Positions 24,749 through 32,547 of a stretch of 45,360 nucleotides of DNA are shown here, piece by piece (position 1 is the first letter of the stretch; every line of letters starts with the position of its first letter). The translations under genes and the position numbers were made by a program. The notes under the pieces are model-generated. The model did not search any database, was not told where the DNA came from, and saw only the letters and a list, made by a program, of their open reading frames with translations. The stretch is from JAFGHJ01 sp964525555 (GTDB taxonomy: Bacteria; Hydrothermota; UBA3072), in NCBI GenBank assembly GCA_964525555.1, contig CAZGHN010000016.1, positions 1 to 45,360 of the forward strand. The letters are read 5' to 3'.

Positions 24749-26029
24749 TTGAACTATTCCGAAGCCCAGCGTTATCTATCTTCGTTAATTGACAGAGAAA
24801 AAAAAGAACGTATAAAATATAAAATTTCCTTAAGAAATTTTAAAGACAACCTAAAAAAATTCAATGATCCACAAAAAAATTTAAAAGGCTTTCTGATAGG
24901 AGGAACAAAAGGTAAAGGTTCGACTGCTCATATAATAGAAGCTATTTGCAGAAAAGCGCATCTCACAACCGGACTTTTTACTTCCCCCCATCTGTTCTCT
25001 TATAGAGAAAGGATTAGAGTGAATGGAAAACCTATTTCCAAAGTTAAATTTACTTCCCTTATTGAAGAAATCTCCAAATGTAGCAGCAAACTATCGGTAT
25101 TTGAAACCTTAACAACTATGGCTTTTCTCTTATTTTCGAGAGAAAATGTAGACTATTCTATTTTTGAAGTCGGACTTGGAGGAAGATTGGACGCGACCAA
25201 TGTTTTCAATCCCAATGTATCGATAATAACTCCCATAAGTTACGACCATACTGCAATTCTCGGAAACACCCTCGGGAAAATAACTTTAGAGAAAGCAAAG
25301 ATTCTAAGAAAGAAAAAAATAAATATTTCAGCGCCTCAGTCAAAAGAAGCCGAAAAAATATTGAAATACGAAGTTAAAGGAAACATTGAATTTGTAAAGA
25401 ACTATAAAGTAACCTCATTGGATGAAAACCATACAGATTTTAAATTAGATGAAGAAAAATACACCACAAGTTTAATCGGAGAAGTTCAAGCTTTAAATTG
25501 TTCTCTTGCAATCACGGCATGTAAGAAGGCTGGGATTGATTTAAGTAATAAAAAAATCAACGAGGCTCTCCTGAATTTAAAAATACCAGGACGTTTCCAG
25601 ATCGTATCAAAAAATCCGCATATTATTGTTGACGGGGCTCATAATATCGCCTCGATTAAAGCTTTTAGCAAAACTATCCTAAAAATTTATAACAGAAAAG
25701 TTCTGCTCGTTTTCTCCTGCCTATCCGGTAAAGATTTGAAAGGCATGCTTAAAGAAATAAAACCTATAGTCAAAAAAATTTATCCCACGGAAATACGGTT
25801 CCCGAGAAAAATGCCACTCAGAAAAATAAAAGAAGCCATAAAGAAAACAAATATAGAAATGGCTGATACAACAGGTGTAATCGAAAAAGACATTAAAAAA
25901 GCAATCAAGGATTCCTTACGTTCAGATATAGTCGTTATAACCGGCTCCTTTTACCTCGCAGGAGAAGCGCTAAAAAAATCAAAAGATTTTTTTAGTCCAA
26001 AGTCAAACGTCCAAAGTCCAAAGTCATAA
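24749..26029 (+). CDS. folC: Folylpolyglutamate / dihydrofolate synthase
   Basis: A 426-residue Mur-ligase-fold enzyme that adds glutamate to folates and probably also to dihydropteroate. The start is TTG at 24749, giving MNYSEAQRYLSS, the usual FolC opening; GGAG lies 14 nt before it. Visible motifs are the P-loop GGTKGKGST (52-60), TGLFTSPHLFSYRERIRVNG, FEVGLGGRLDATN, TPISYDHTAILG, the glutamate-ligase linker PGRFQIV, and the C-terminal-domain motif VDGAHN. The last 11 residues or so (SPKSNVQSPKS) are encoded by a short tandem word repeat and are probably not part of the conserved fold. Confidence 0.93.
   Translation: MNYSEAQRYLSSLIDREKKERIKYKISLRNFKDNLKKFNDPQKNLKGFLIGGTKGKGSTAHIIEAICRKAHLTTGLFTSPHLFSYRERIRVNGKPISKVKFTSLIEEISKCSSKLSVFETLTTMAFLLFSRENVDYSIFEVGLGGRLDATNVFNPNVSIITPISYDHTAILGNTLGKITLEKAKILRKKKINISAPQSKEAEKILKYEVKGNIEFVKNYKVTSLDENHTDFKLDEEKYTTSLIGEVQALNCSLAITACKKAGIDLSNKKINEALLNLKIPGRFQIVSKNPHIIVDGAHNIASIKAFSKTILKIYNRKVLLVFSCLSGKDLKGMLKEIKPIVKKIYPTEIRFPRKMPLRKIKEAIKKTNIEMADTTGVIEKDIKKAIKDSLRSDIVVITGSFYLAGEALKKSKDFFSPKSNVQSPKS
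25994..26026 (+). repeat. CCAAAGT word repeat inside the folC 3' end
   Basis: Three imperfect copies of AGTCCAAAGTC lie in tandem and are read as codons for the FolC tail. Similar AGTC/CAGTC words occur in spacers at 14508-14539 and 17521-17539. Confidence 0.6.
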
Positions 26030-26370
26030 AGAGTTAAAACACAAAGAGCACAAAGTTCTTATTTGTTTTTCAAGCTAATAGCTATCTCTAACAACAAATT
26101 ACACGAAAAGATAAATTTTTTGTAAAATTTTGACAGACAGGCACATAACATTTTATATAAAATCTCCACCTTGACAAATAAGAATTGTTTATATCATTGT
26201 AAATTTAAGAAAATTTATCGCGGGTAAAACATTCTGAATATTCAACCGATTTTATCCTTTTAGAACAATCATGGGAACCTGCGTAGAAGATTCGAAACAA
26301 AACAAAAAAGTTTTAAAAACAATTTTATGTAAAATAATTACTAGAATTGTTATGCAACAAAGGAGGAATT
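26030..26370. other. 341-bp spacer with two promoter candidates
   Basis: It begins with a CACAAAGAGCACAAAG word repeat (about 26039-26056). Two promoter-like pairs follow (26130-26158 and 26171-26197), then about 170 nt of A/T-rich leader with no visible reading frame or strong hairpin, ending in AGGAGG before the NYN gene. Confidence 0.6.
26130..26197 (+). promoter_or_regulatory. Tandem promoter candidates for the NYN-tRNA-nptA run
   Basis: The first has TTGACA 26130-26135, 17 nt, TTATAT 26153-26158. The second has TTGACA 26171-26176, 15 nt, TATCAT 26192-26197 (or CATTGT with 18 nt). Both -35 boxes are perfect. Confidence 0.5.
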
Positions 26371-26871
26371 ATGAAAAAAGTTGCAGTATTTATTGATGTA
26401 CAAAACATACAGCAGGTTTTTGAAAAACAGGGCGCTGAAATCAGATATGACAAATTAAAGGAATACCTCGAAAAAAAATATAAACAGGAAAATGCTGAAG
26501 TCATTAAATTGACCGCCCTAATCCCTCTAAGAGATATGGATGAAAATAGACTAAAGTTAATCGACGCGATATCTCTTTCCGGCTACAGAGTACTAAGTAA
26601 AATGGCTAAGGATAGGCCGGATGGAACAATAAAAGCCAATATGGATGTAGAAATGGCTTTGGAAATCGTCTGCATGTCAGAATACGTTGATGAAATCGTT
26701 ATTGTGACTGGCGACAGCGATTTTGAACCCTTAATTCATTATCTCAGCAGACATGGAAAGAAAATTCTTCTTATAGGTCCGGGAAGAGGTCCAACAGCTA
26801 TAGAAATAATTAGAGCCGCAGACGAATTTGAAAATTTAGACGAAATAGAGGACATTGTTCGGACAGGTTGA
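26371..26871 (+). CDS. NYN-domain (LabA/DUF88, PIN-like) protein
   Basis: The product is 166 residues from the ATG at 26371, chosen because AGGAGG lies just upstream; the ATG at 26347 lacks one. It is a single NYN domain of the LabA/DUF88 group, a PIN-like ribonuclease fold. Acidic residues that would bind metal are at the expected places: VAVFIDVQNI near the N-terminus, NMDVEMALEIV in the middle, and VIVTGDSDFEPLI followed by KILLIGPG. An RNA-processing role is likely but unproven; the target is unknown. A tRNA-Asn gene starts 32 bp after the stop. Confidence 0.87.
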   Translation: MKKVAVFIDVQNIQQVFEKQGAEIRYDKLKEYLEKKYKQENAEVIKLTALIPLRDMDENRLKLIDAISLSGYRVLSKMAKDRPDGTIKANMDVEMALEIVCMSEYVDEIVIVTGDSDFEPLIHYLSRHGKKILLIGPGRGPTAIEIIRAADEFENLDEIEDIVRTG

Positions 26872-26895
26872 CAAAATTACTCTTCGCATTATGTT
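26868..26895 (+). promoter_or_regulatory. Candidate promoter for tRNA-Asn
   Basis: TTGACA at 26868-26873 overlaps the stop codon of the NYN gene, then 16 nt, then TATGTT at 26890-26895. The start would fall about at the tRNA's first base. Confidence 0.45.
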
Positions 26896-26903
26896 ATCAT
26901 CAT

Positions 26904-26975
26904 TCCTCGGTAGCTCAAAGGAAGAGCGCCTGACTGTTAATCAGGATGTTGCAGGTTCGAGTCCTGCCCGGGGAG
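26904..26975 (+). tRNA. tRNA-Asn (GTT)
   Basis: A cloverleaf of 72 nt: acceptor TCCTCGG/CCGGGGA with one T-G wobble, anticodon loop CTGTTAA (GUU), T-stem GCAGG/CCTGC with TTCGAGT loop, discriminator G. CCA is not encoded. It sits between two protein genes on the same strand. Confidence 0.94.
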
Positions 26976-27003
26976 TATAATATTCCCTTAGGAGCCAGGA
27001 AGA

Positions 27004-28104
27004 TTGCATTTCCATAAACGCAAGTCGCGAGTAAAAGTTTTGTCGGACATCTCGCTTTGTATTCTCTTCCTCTATCTTTTCTTACTCGGTATAGAACTCT
27101 TAAGTTGTTCCCTTAAGGGGTTCGGAAGAGGATTTGCTGAAGCGCTGATAAGCACCACTTCAAATCCTTTTACTGCATTATTTATCGGAATGCTTTCAAC
27201 GGCAATAATACAATCCAGCTCAGTTACCACTTCTATAACAGTTGGTTTCGTGGCTTCCGGCACTCTGACCGTATCACATGCCATCCCAATAATCATGGGC
27301 GCAAATATAGGAACGACCATTACATGCTTAATCGCTTCCTTTGGACACTTCTCAGTTGAAAAAGAGTTTTCAAAAGCTCTTCCCGCAGCGATCGTTCACG
27401 ATATTTTTAACATGCTATCTGTAACGGTTTTACTGCCTCTTGAAATGTTGTTTCATCCCATCGAGCATCTCTCACTAATTCTCACAAGATTTTTACTGGG
27501 TAAAGAAGGTTTGACCTTTAATTCACCCTTGGATTTTATAATCGATCCCGTTGCTGGAAAAATACTTTATTTATTTCACAAACACTATATAATTTTAGCC
27601 TTTTCAGCTTTAATTCTTGTTATTTCCGCCATAACCGTCTTCGTAAAAATACTCAGGAATGCTTCCGCCGAAAAATTTGAAGCCCTTATAGACCATTACC
27701 TTTTTAAAAATGCGTTAACAGCCGGACTTCTTGGATTGGGGTTAACGGCTTTCGTACAATCCAGTTCAATAACCACATCCTTAGTCGTTTCACTCGTCGG
27801 GACTCAGCTTACTACAATAGAAAAAATATTTCCTTATACTCTTGGGGCAAACTTAGGAACAACGGTAACCGCAATCCTGGCTGCACTTGTAACGGGAAAC
27901 GTTAATGCAATAACAATTGCACTCTGCCATTCTATTTTTAACGGATTCGGTATTATTATCTGGTATCCTTTAAGAATCATACCGATTTCTCTCGCCAAGA
28001 AACTGGGAAATCTGAGCGGAAAAAAAAGATTACTTGCATTTATTTATATAATAACTATATTTATAGTGGTGCCCGTAATTGCAATATTTGTATTTGGGAG
28101 GTAA
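27004..28104 (+). CDS. Na+/phosphate cotransporter (NptA/PF02690 family)
   Basis: A 366-residue membrane protein with about eight to nine hydrophobic segments. It has two inverted copies of the Na/Pi cotransporter repeat, each with the hallmark QSSS: STAIIQSSSVTTSITVGFVA with GANIGTTIT, and TAFVQSSSITTSLVVSLVG with GANLGTTVT. It probably imports phosphate with sodium. The start is TTG at 27004, with GGAG at 26991-26994. A PhoU-like gene follows after one base, a known pairing in which the PhoU domain regulates the transporter; in many bacteria the two are fused. Confidence 0.92.
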   Translation: MHFHKRKSRVKVLSDISLCILFLYLFLLGIELLSCSLKGFGRGFAEALISTTSNPFTALFIGMLSTAIIQSSSVTTSITVGFVASGTLTVSHAIPIIMGANIGTTITCLIASFGHFSVEKEFSKALPAAIVHDIFNMLSVTVLLPLEMLFHPIEHLSLILTRFLLGKEGLTFNSPLDFIIDPVAGKILYLFHKHYIILAFSALILVISAITVFVKILRNASAEKFEALIDHYLFKNALTAGLLGLGLTAFVQSSSITTSLVVSLVGTQLTTIEKIFPYTLGANLGTTVTAILAALVTGNVNAITIALCHSIFNGFGIIIWYPLRIIPISLAKKLGNLSGKKRLLAFIYIITIFIVVPVIAIFVFGR

Positions 28105-28105
28105 A

Positions 28106-28762
28106 ATGTTTAAATGGTTTTCAGAAATTCTAAAAAGTCCAGGGTTAATTGAAGAAGCTGAAAACATTGTATCAGATATGCTTGAGATATCGTACAATAT
28201 GTTTCAGTATTCTATGAAAATTGTTATCGAAAAAGCACAAGAAAAAGAAAACATATATGCAACAGACAAAAAATTAAACGCTCTGGAAATTGCCGTCAGA
28301 AAAAAAATCCTTGAACACCTCTCAATTAACCCAAGCCAGGATATCACTCCTTCACTGGTCCTGGTAACAGTCATAGTCGATATAGAGAGACTCGGAGATT
28401 ACTCTAAAAATTTAATCGAAGTTTCTCATAAATACCCCAAACCATTAGAAGGTAAATATATAGAAAGGATAAAAGAGCTGGAAGGAAAAGTTCAAATCTA
28501 TTTTAAAAAGACTATAGAAATTTATAAAGAACAACAAGAAACATCAGGCAAAGAAATAATGGAAAAACTCTCAGAACTCGTCGATGAATGCCAGGATTTC
28601 TTGGAGGAATTAATAGAAGATACCAGTTTAACAGGTAAAGAAGGGATAATATATTCTCTTTTAGTACGACACCTTAAGAGAGTCTCCTCCCATGTTAGAA
28701 ATGTCTGTTCCAGTATAGTAAATCCTTTTTATCGTCTGGGTTATAAACCTGACGAAACGTAA
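28106..28762 (+). CDS. PhoU-like regulator of the Na/Pi cotransporter
   Basis: The product is 218 residues from the ATG at 28106. GGGAGG lies at 28096-28101; the ATG at 28079 would extend into the transporter gene. It is all helical with the PhoU repeat pattern: ENIVSDMLEISYNMFQYSM, AVRKKILEHLS, then VTVIVDIERLGDYSKNLIEV, in which the E..D/RxGD motif is the usual metal-binding signature. A second bundle has LVRHLKRVSSHVRNVCSSIV with the matching H/R pattern. It probably senses phosphate state and gates the upstream transporter; it is not part of a Pst operon here. Confidence 0.9.
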   Translation: MFKWFSEILKSPGLIEEAENIVSDMLEISYNMFQYSMKIVIEKAQEKENIYATDKKLNALEIAVRKKILEHLSINPSQDITPSLVLVTVIVDIERLGDYSKNLIEVSHKYPKPLEGKYIERIKELEGKVQIYFKKTIEIYKEQQETSGKEIMEKLSELVDECQDFLEELIEDTSLTGKEGIIYSLLVRHLKRVSSHVRNVCSSIVNPFYRLGYKPDET

Positions 28763-28772
28763 ATTTAATGTT

Positions 28773-29468
28773 ATGCTTATATATTATATTCTAGCTATAT
28801 ATCTCTCTTATCCATTAAACGAACGCCTTAACTATGGTGCGTATTTTGGTCCTTTAAGAGCAGGTCATTCTTATATGGAAATAAAAGAGGGGGAAATCGA
28901 AGGAGAACCTACTTACATAATAGAATGCATCCAAAAAACTGAAAAAGCATTTTCTATAGTTTATAGAATAGACGATTATTATAAATCGATTGTAGATACG
29001 AATAGACTTTCCACAATATCTTTTACGAAAAATATTAATGAAGGTAAATACAGTAAAGAAGTTACGCTAACATTCACTAACGATTCAGTTTTCTATACAG
29101 ACGACCGAAGAGTAGAAAAAATACCGGAAGCAAAAGATATTTTTGCGGCTTTATACTGGATGCGCACTCAAACTTTTTTCCCGGGAGACACTTTGAAAGT
29201 ACCATTTCATTCTTCAGGTAAGAATCAAGAAATGATAGTTCCGGTCTCCGAGCTACAATGGACAACAGTACCTATGGGTAAATTTAGAACTTTCATGCTG
29301 AGTCCCCAGGTTAAAGAAGAAAAAATCTTTGGATCGGAAGAGCCAATAAAAATCTGGGTCACGGTTGATCCTCAACACGTACCCGTTAAGATAGAAAGTA
29401 AGCTTAAAGTAGGTAAAGTTAGCTTTCAACTTGAGGAAGTTTCTGTCATAGAAGAGAAAGAAGAATGA
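28773..29468 (+). CDS. DUF3108 family protein
   Basis: A 231-residue protein. The N-terminal hydrophobic stretch (MLIYYILAIYLSYP) is a probable signal peptide. The rest matches the DUF3108 pattern: ERLNYGAYFGPLRAGHSYME at the start of the mature protein, the DD..VEKIPEAKDIFAALYWMR segment, FFPGDTL, VPMGKFRTF and IWVTVDPQHVPVKIES near the end. Members are predicted beta-rich periplasmic or outer-membrane-linked proteins of unknown function. The stop overlaps the next start by 4 bp (ATGA). Confidence 0.87.
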   Translation: MLIYYILAIYLSYPLNERLNYGAYFGPLRAGHSYMEIKEGEIEGEPTYIIECIQKTEKAFSIVYRIDDYYKSIVDTNRLSTISFTKNINEGKYSKEVTLTFTNDSVFYTDDRRVEKIPEAKDIFAALYWMRTQTFFPGDTLKVPFHSSGKNQEMIVPVSELQWTTVPMGKFRTFMLSPQVKEEKIFGSEEPIKIWVTVDPQHVPVKIESKLKVGKVSFQLEEVSVIEEKEE

Positions 29469-30493
29469 TATACACGGTAATAATGGCGGGAGGCAGAGGT
29501 ACAAGATTCTGGCCCGCTTCAATAGAAAACAGGCCAAAACAATTTCTTCCCATAGTCGGGGATAAACCTCTCATAGAACAAACAAGAGAGAGAATAGAAC
29601 ACCTTACACCTTTAAATAGAATCAAAGTTATAACAACTCCAAAATTAAAAAAGCAAATTCAGAAATTTGGATTTTTGCACGAAAACATATGGATTGAACC
29701 AAAAGGAATGAATACTCTTTATGCAATAGCGCTATCTGCAGCGAAACTCCTGCAGGAAGACAAAGATGCCATCATGCTTGCACTTCCTTCAGACCATTGG
29801 ATTTCCGATGATAAAGAATTTATAGAAACTATCGGAAAAGGAATACAATGGGCAGAAAAAGAATATCTTGTAACTTACGGTATTGTACCAACAAGACCTG
29901 AGACAGGATACGGATATATAGAGCGAGGGCAGAAATTGGAAGACTCGGTCATGAAGGCAAAAAGGTTTACGGAAAAACCCAAGATCAAGACTGCAAATGA
30001 TTATTTAAAAAGTAAAAATTTTCTCTGGAATAGCGGTATTTTTCTCTGGAAAGCCATGACGATAATCGACGAAATAAAGAAATTCCGTTCAGAAATTTCG
30101 GAATACTTAGAAGCTATTGTAGAAAACCCAAACGAGGAGAACATAAAAACCTTTTATAAAAAAGGAGTCCCAATTTCAATAGATTATGGAGTCCTGGAAA
30201 GAAGTGAAAAAGTTGTTTTTGTTGAATCTAAATTTAAATGGGATGATGTGGGAACCTGGGCTTCTCTCGAACGTATTGAATCTCCAAACGATAAAGGAAA
30301 TGTTAAAAAAGGAAAAGTTATTGCAATAAACTGCCATGATAATATATTTTATTCAGATAATGGTATAATTGTAGGTAAAGATATATCTAAGATGGTTGTA
30401 GTTAGAACCAAGGATGCCACATTAATTATACCCAAAGCAGACACGCAGGAATTAAAGGAAATAGTCGAACAACTTCCAAACAAGTACAAATAA
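29465..30493 (+). CDS. manC: Mannose-1-phosphate guanylyltransferase
   Basis: A 342-residue nucleotidyltransferase that makes GDP-mannose from mannose 1-phosphate and GTP. The signature VIMAGGRGTRFWPAS (6-20) and PKQFLPIVGDKPLIEQT are typical of ManC/GMP. LPSDHWI is the metal-binding region, and TGYGYIERG, FTEKP, NSGIFLWKA and KWDDVGTWASL follow in the expected order. At 342 residues it is the monofunctional form without the phosphomannose isomerase domain. It overlaps the DUF3108 gene by 4 bp. The product would feed glycan or lipopolysaccharide synthesis. Confidence 0.93.
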   Translation: MIYTVIMAGGRGTRFWPASIENRPKQFLPIVGDKPLIEQTRERIEHLTPLNRIKVITTPKLKKQIQKFGFLHENIWIEPKGMNTLYAIALSAAKLLQEDKDAIMLALPSDHWISDDKEFIETIGKGIQWAEKEYLVTYGIVPTRPETGYGYIERGQKLEDSVMKAKRFTEKPKIKTANDYLKSKNFLWNSGIFLWKAMTIIDEIKKFRSEISEYLEAIVENPNEENIKTFYKKGVPISIDYGVLERSEKVVFVESKFKWDDVGTWASLERIESPNDKGNVKKGKVIAINCHDNIFYSDNGIIVGKDISKMVVVRTKDATLIIPKADTQELKEIVEQLPNKYK

Positions 30494-30508
30494 TAAATGG
30501 AGGTACTT

Positions 30509-30985
30509 ATGAAATATTACCTTGTAGCACTTTTTGTAATCTTTTTACTTTCTGGCTGCGTAAAAAAACACTCAGTAAAAGAAGAAGAACCTATGGGAGC
30601 AACAATATTCGAGGAAATTTCACCAGATGAGGTCGATACTTCTTCTTTTGTCTTCGAAGAAACCGACACGGAAGAACCTTCCACTTCATTCCTGGAAGAG
30701 CTGGAAGAAGAAACGCCACCTGTTATTAGTGAACCCGTAACAAGCCAAGGCTACAGAGTGCAAATTGGCGCTTACCAGGCCGAAAGTCAGGCAAACAGTG
30801 CAGCAGATAGAGCGCGTGGATTATTGGGCAGAAGCGTATACATTCAGTATATAGCTCCGTATTACAAAGTTCGTGTAGGTAACTTCACCGATAAATTTCA
30901 GGCAGCACAATATAAGAATCAACTTAGAAGCACGACTCCATATAGAGATGCCTTTGTAACAGGATCAGAAATAATAGTTGAATGA
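30509..30985 (+). CDS. SPOR-domain lipoprotein
   Basis: The product is 158 residues from the ATG at 30509, preferred over 30497 because GGAGG at 30499-30503 would otherwise lie inside the gene. A lipoprotein signal ends at the lipobox LLSGC (C17). An acidic Glu/Thr/Ser-rich linker (20-75) leads to a SPOR domain (about 80-158): GYRVQIGAYQAESQANSAAD and APYYKVRVGNFTDKFQAAQ. SPOR domains bind denuded septal peptidoglycan, so a role in cell division or wall maintenance at the outer membrane is likely. The stop overlaps the rdgB start by 4 bp. Confidence 0.9.
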   Translation: MKYYLVALFVIFLLSGCVKKHSVKEEEPMGATIFEEISPDEVDTSSFVFEETDTEEPSTSFLEELEEETPPVISEPVTSQGYRVQIGAYQAESQANSAADRARGLLGRSVYIQYIAPYYKVRVGNFTDKFQAAQYKNQLRSTTPYRDAFVTGSEIIVE

Positions 30986-31581
30986 GGCTGCTGGTCGCTT
31001 CTAAAAATTGGGGTAAAGTTAGAGAAATAAAAGAAATTAATAAAGGGTCGATAGAAATATTAAGTCCTCTTGACATTGGATTTGGTCTTGATATATTGGA
31101 AGACGGACTCACCCTGCACGACAATAGTTATAAAAAAGCAATTACATATTTCCGAAAAACCAATATTTGTACAATTGGAGAAGACACTGGCTTATTCGTA
31201 GAAGCCCTTGACGGAAAACCCGGTGTATATTCTGCAAGATATGGTAACGGTGGAGATAAAGGCAACAGGGAAAAATTGCTTTTAGAACTAAAAGAAAAAA
31301 ATAACAGAAAAGCATATTTCAAGACAGTAATTTCTTTAGTTATAAATGAAGAATGGTTCGAGTTTTTTGAAGGGAAAGTTGACGGAGAAATTGCCGAAAA
31401 AGAGGTTGGGAATAGCGGTTTTGGATATGACCCGATTTTCCTGCCAAAAGGCTATAAAAAAACTTTCGCGCAGATGAGTGAAGAAGAAAAAAACAGCATT
31501 AGCCATAGAAAGAAAGCTCTTGAAAAAGTGTTAGATTATATAGAAGTTAACAAAGACAAAATTAGAAATTTCTGTAAATAA
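30982..31581 (+). CDS. rdgB: Non-canonical purine NTP pyrophosphatase (RdgB/HAM1)
   Basis: A 199-residue protein that hydrolyses dITP, ITP and XTP to monophosphates and so keeps damaged purines out of DNA and RNA. Family motifs are LLVASKNWGKVREIKEI at the N-terminus, EDGLTLHDNSYKKA, TIGEDTGLFVEALDGKPGVYSARYG, GFGYDPIFLP and FAQMSEEEKNSISHRKKAL. The length is typical. It overlaps the SPOR gene by 4 bp. A tRNA gene starts 3 bp after the stop, so the tRNA cluster may be on the same transcript. Confidence 0.95.
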   Translation: MRLLVASKNWGKVREIKEINKGSIEILSPLDIGFGLDILEDGLTLHDNSYKKAITYFRKTNICTIGEDTGLFVEALDGKPGVYSARYGNGGDKGNREKLLLELKEKNNRKAYFKTVISLVINEEWFEFFEGKVDGEIAEKEVGNSGFGYDPIFLPKGYKKTFAQMSEEEKNSISHRKKALEKVLDYIEVNKDKIRNFCK

Positions 31582-31584
31582 TAG

Positions 31585-31659
31585 CGGGGTGTAGCGCAGC
31601 CTGGTTAGCGCACCTGCTTTGGGAGCAGGGGGTCGGTGGTTCAAATCCACTCACCCCGA
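31585..31659 (+). tRNA. tRNA-Pro (TGG)
   Basis: A cloverleaf of 75 nt: acceptor CGGGGTG/CACCCCG (C at position 1 as in bacterial tRNA-Pro), anticodon loop TTTGGGA (UGG), T-loop TTCAAAT. CCA is not encoded. Confidence 0.94.
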
Positions 31660-31661
31660 GA

Positions 31662-31735
31662 GCGCCTGTAGCTCAACTGGATAGAGCATCGGATTTCTAA
31701 TCCGATGGTTGGGGGTTCGAGTCCCTCCAGGCGTA
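31662..31735 (+). tRNA. tRNA-Arg (TCT)
   Basis: A cloverleaf of 74 nt: acceptor GCGCCTG/CAGGCGT with a G1-U72 wobble, anticodon stem TCGGA/TCCGA and loop TTTCTAA (UCU). It reads the AGA/AGG codons heavily used in this low-GC genome. CCA is not encoded. Confidence 0.92.
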
Positions 31736-31745
31736 TATATAAAGT

Positions 31746-31823
31746 GGTGAGTGTAGCTCAAGTGGTTAGAGCACTGGACTGTGGCTCCAGGGGTTGGGGG
31801 TTCGAATCCCCTCATTCACCCCA
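31746..31823 (+). tRNA. tRNA-His (GTG) with encoded G-1
   Basis: Acceptor GTGAGTG/CATTCAC (one wobble), an extra G at position -1 facing C73 as required for HisRS, anticodon loop CTGTGGC (GUG), T-loop TTCGAAT. Bases 31821-31823 read CCA, making this the only tRNA here with an encoded 3' CCA. Confidence 0.93.
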
Positions 31824-31827
31824 TTAT

Positions 31828-31900
31828 GCGTCAGTAGCTCAGTTGGCAGAGCAGCGGACTCTTAATCCGCGGGTCGGGGGTTCGAGGCCTCCCTGACGCA
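31828..31900 (+). tRNA. tRNA-Lys (CTT)
   Basis: A cloverleaf of 73 nt: acceptor GCGTCAG/CTGACGC, anticodon stem GCGGA/TCCGC, loop CTCTTAA (CUU), T-loop TTCGAGG. CCA is not encoded. A run of eight T (31901-31908) follows directly and may end the transcript. Confidence 0.93.
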
Positions 31901-31917
31901 TTTTTTTTAAAAGAAAA

Positions 31918-31942
31918 GCCACAAAGGCAGCAAGACACGAAG
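31918..31942 (+). repeat. Word-like repeat, CACAAAGGCAGCAAGACACG
   Basis: One copy of the GCCACAAAGGCaccAAGACACGAAG-type word, placed after the tRNA cluster. Others are listed at 11583 and 37215. Confidence 0.6.
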
Positions 31943-32018
31943 AAGAAAATGGGTTTCCATTATCTTTATAGTCTGTGGAATAAAGTTTAAATAAACCAAA
32001 CAGAAAAAGGTTTTACGG

Positions 32019-32047
32019 TTGATATTGGCGGCTTTGAGCATTTATAG
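32019..32047 (+). promoter_or_regulatory. Candidate promoter of the EIIA-antiporter operon
   Basis: TTGATA (32019-32024), 17 nt, TTATAG (32042-32047), about 47 nt before the TTG start at 32094. Confidence 0.4.
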
Positions 32048-32093
32048 CAATTAAATAACGTTTTAACAACTATTATGACAAAGGAGAGGGGCG

Positions 32094-32540
32094 TTGGAAC
32101 TAAAAGAGTATCTTGACGAAAAATTAATTTTCTTACTTGAAGGCAAAAAGAAAAAGGATGTTCTCCTTGAACTTATAGAGGCTATTTGCAAGAATAAAAA
32201 TCTAAACAACAAAAAGGAAATAAAATACGCTATACTGCATAGAGAAAAACTAATGAGTACCGGAATCGGTCTCGGCATAGGGGTTCCGCACATAAGAATT
32301 AAAGGCATAAAAGATTTAATTGTTGCTGTCGGAATTAACAAAGATGGCATCGCAGAATATGAATCTATTGACAGCATACCTGTAAAAATAGTTGTAATGA
32401 TCGTTGCCGGAGAAAAAGAACATAAGCTATACATTAAATTTCTTTCTCTTGTGGTCTCAAAACTAAAAAACAAAAAAATCAGAGAAAAAATAGTCAAGGC
32501 CGAAAACGAAAAAGAAATTTTTAAAATTCTAAGCTCCTGA
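32094..32540 (+). CDS. Stand-alone PTS EIIA (fructose/nitrogen type) domain protein
   Basis: A 148-residue PTS_EIIA_2 domain. The phosphorylatable His is present: H66 in GLGIGVPHIR. The N-terminal helices (LKEYLDEKLIFLLEGKKKKD) and the C-terminal LSLVVSKLKNKKIREKI match the family. The start is TTG with GGAGAGG just upstream. No EI, HPr, EIIB or EIIC gene is in the window, and an antiporter gene follows after 7 bp. It is therefore more likely a regulatory EIIA, of the PtsN kind, acting on the antiporter than a sugar transporter subunit. Confidence 0.88.
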   Translation: MELKEYLDEKLIFLLEGKKKKDVLLELIEAICKNKNLNNKKEIKYAILHREKLMSTGIGLGIGVPHIRIKGIKDLIVAVGINKDGIAEYESIDSIPVKIVVMIVAGEKEHKLYIKFLSLVVSKLKNKKIREKIVKAENEKEIFKILSS

Positions 32541-32547
32541 AAAGAAA

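Noticed and set aside
31705..31896. A 63-codon reading frame across the tRNA cluster
   Set aside because: It lies over tRNA-Arg, tRNA-His and tRNA-Lys; its peptide is a translation of tRNA sequence and a well-known kind of false gene.
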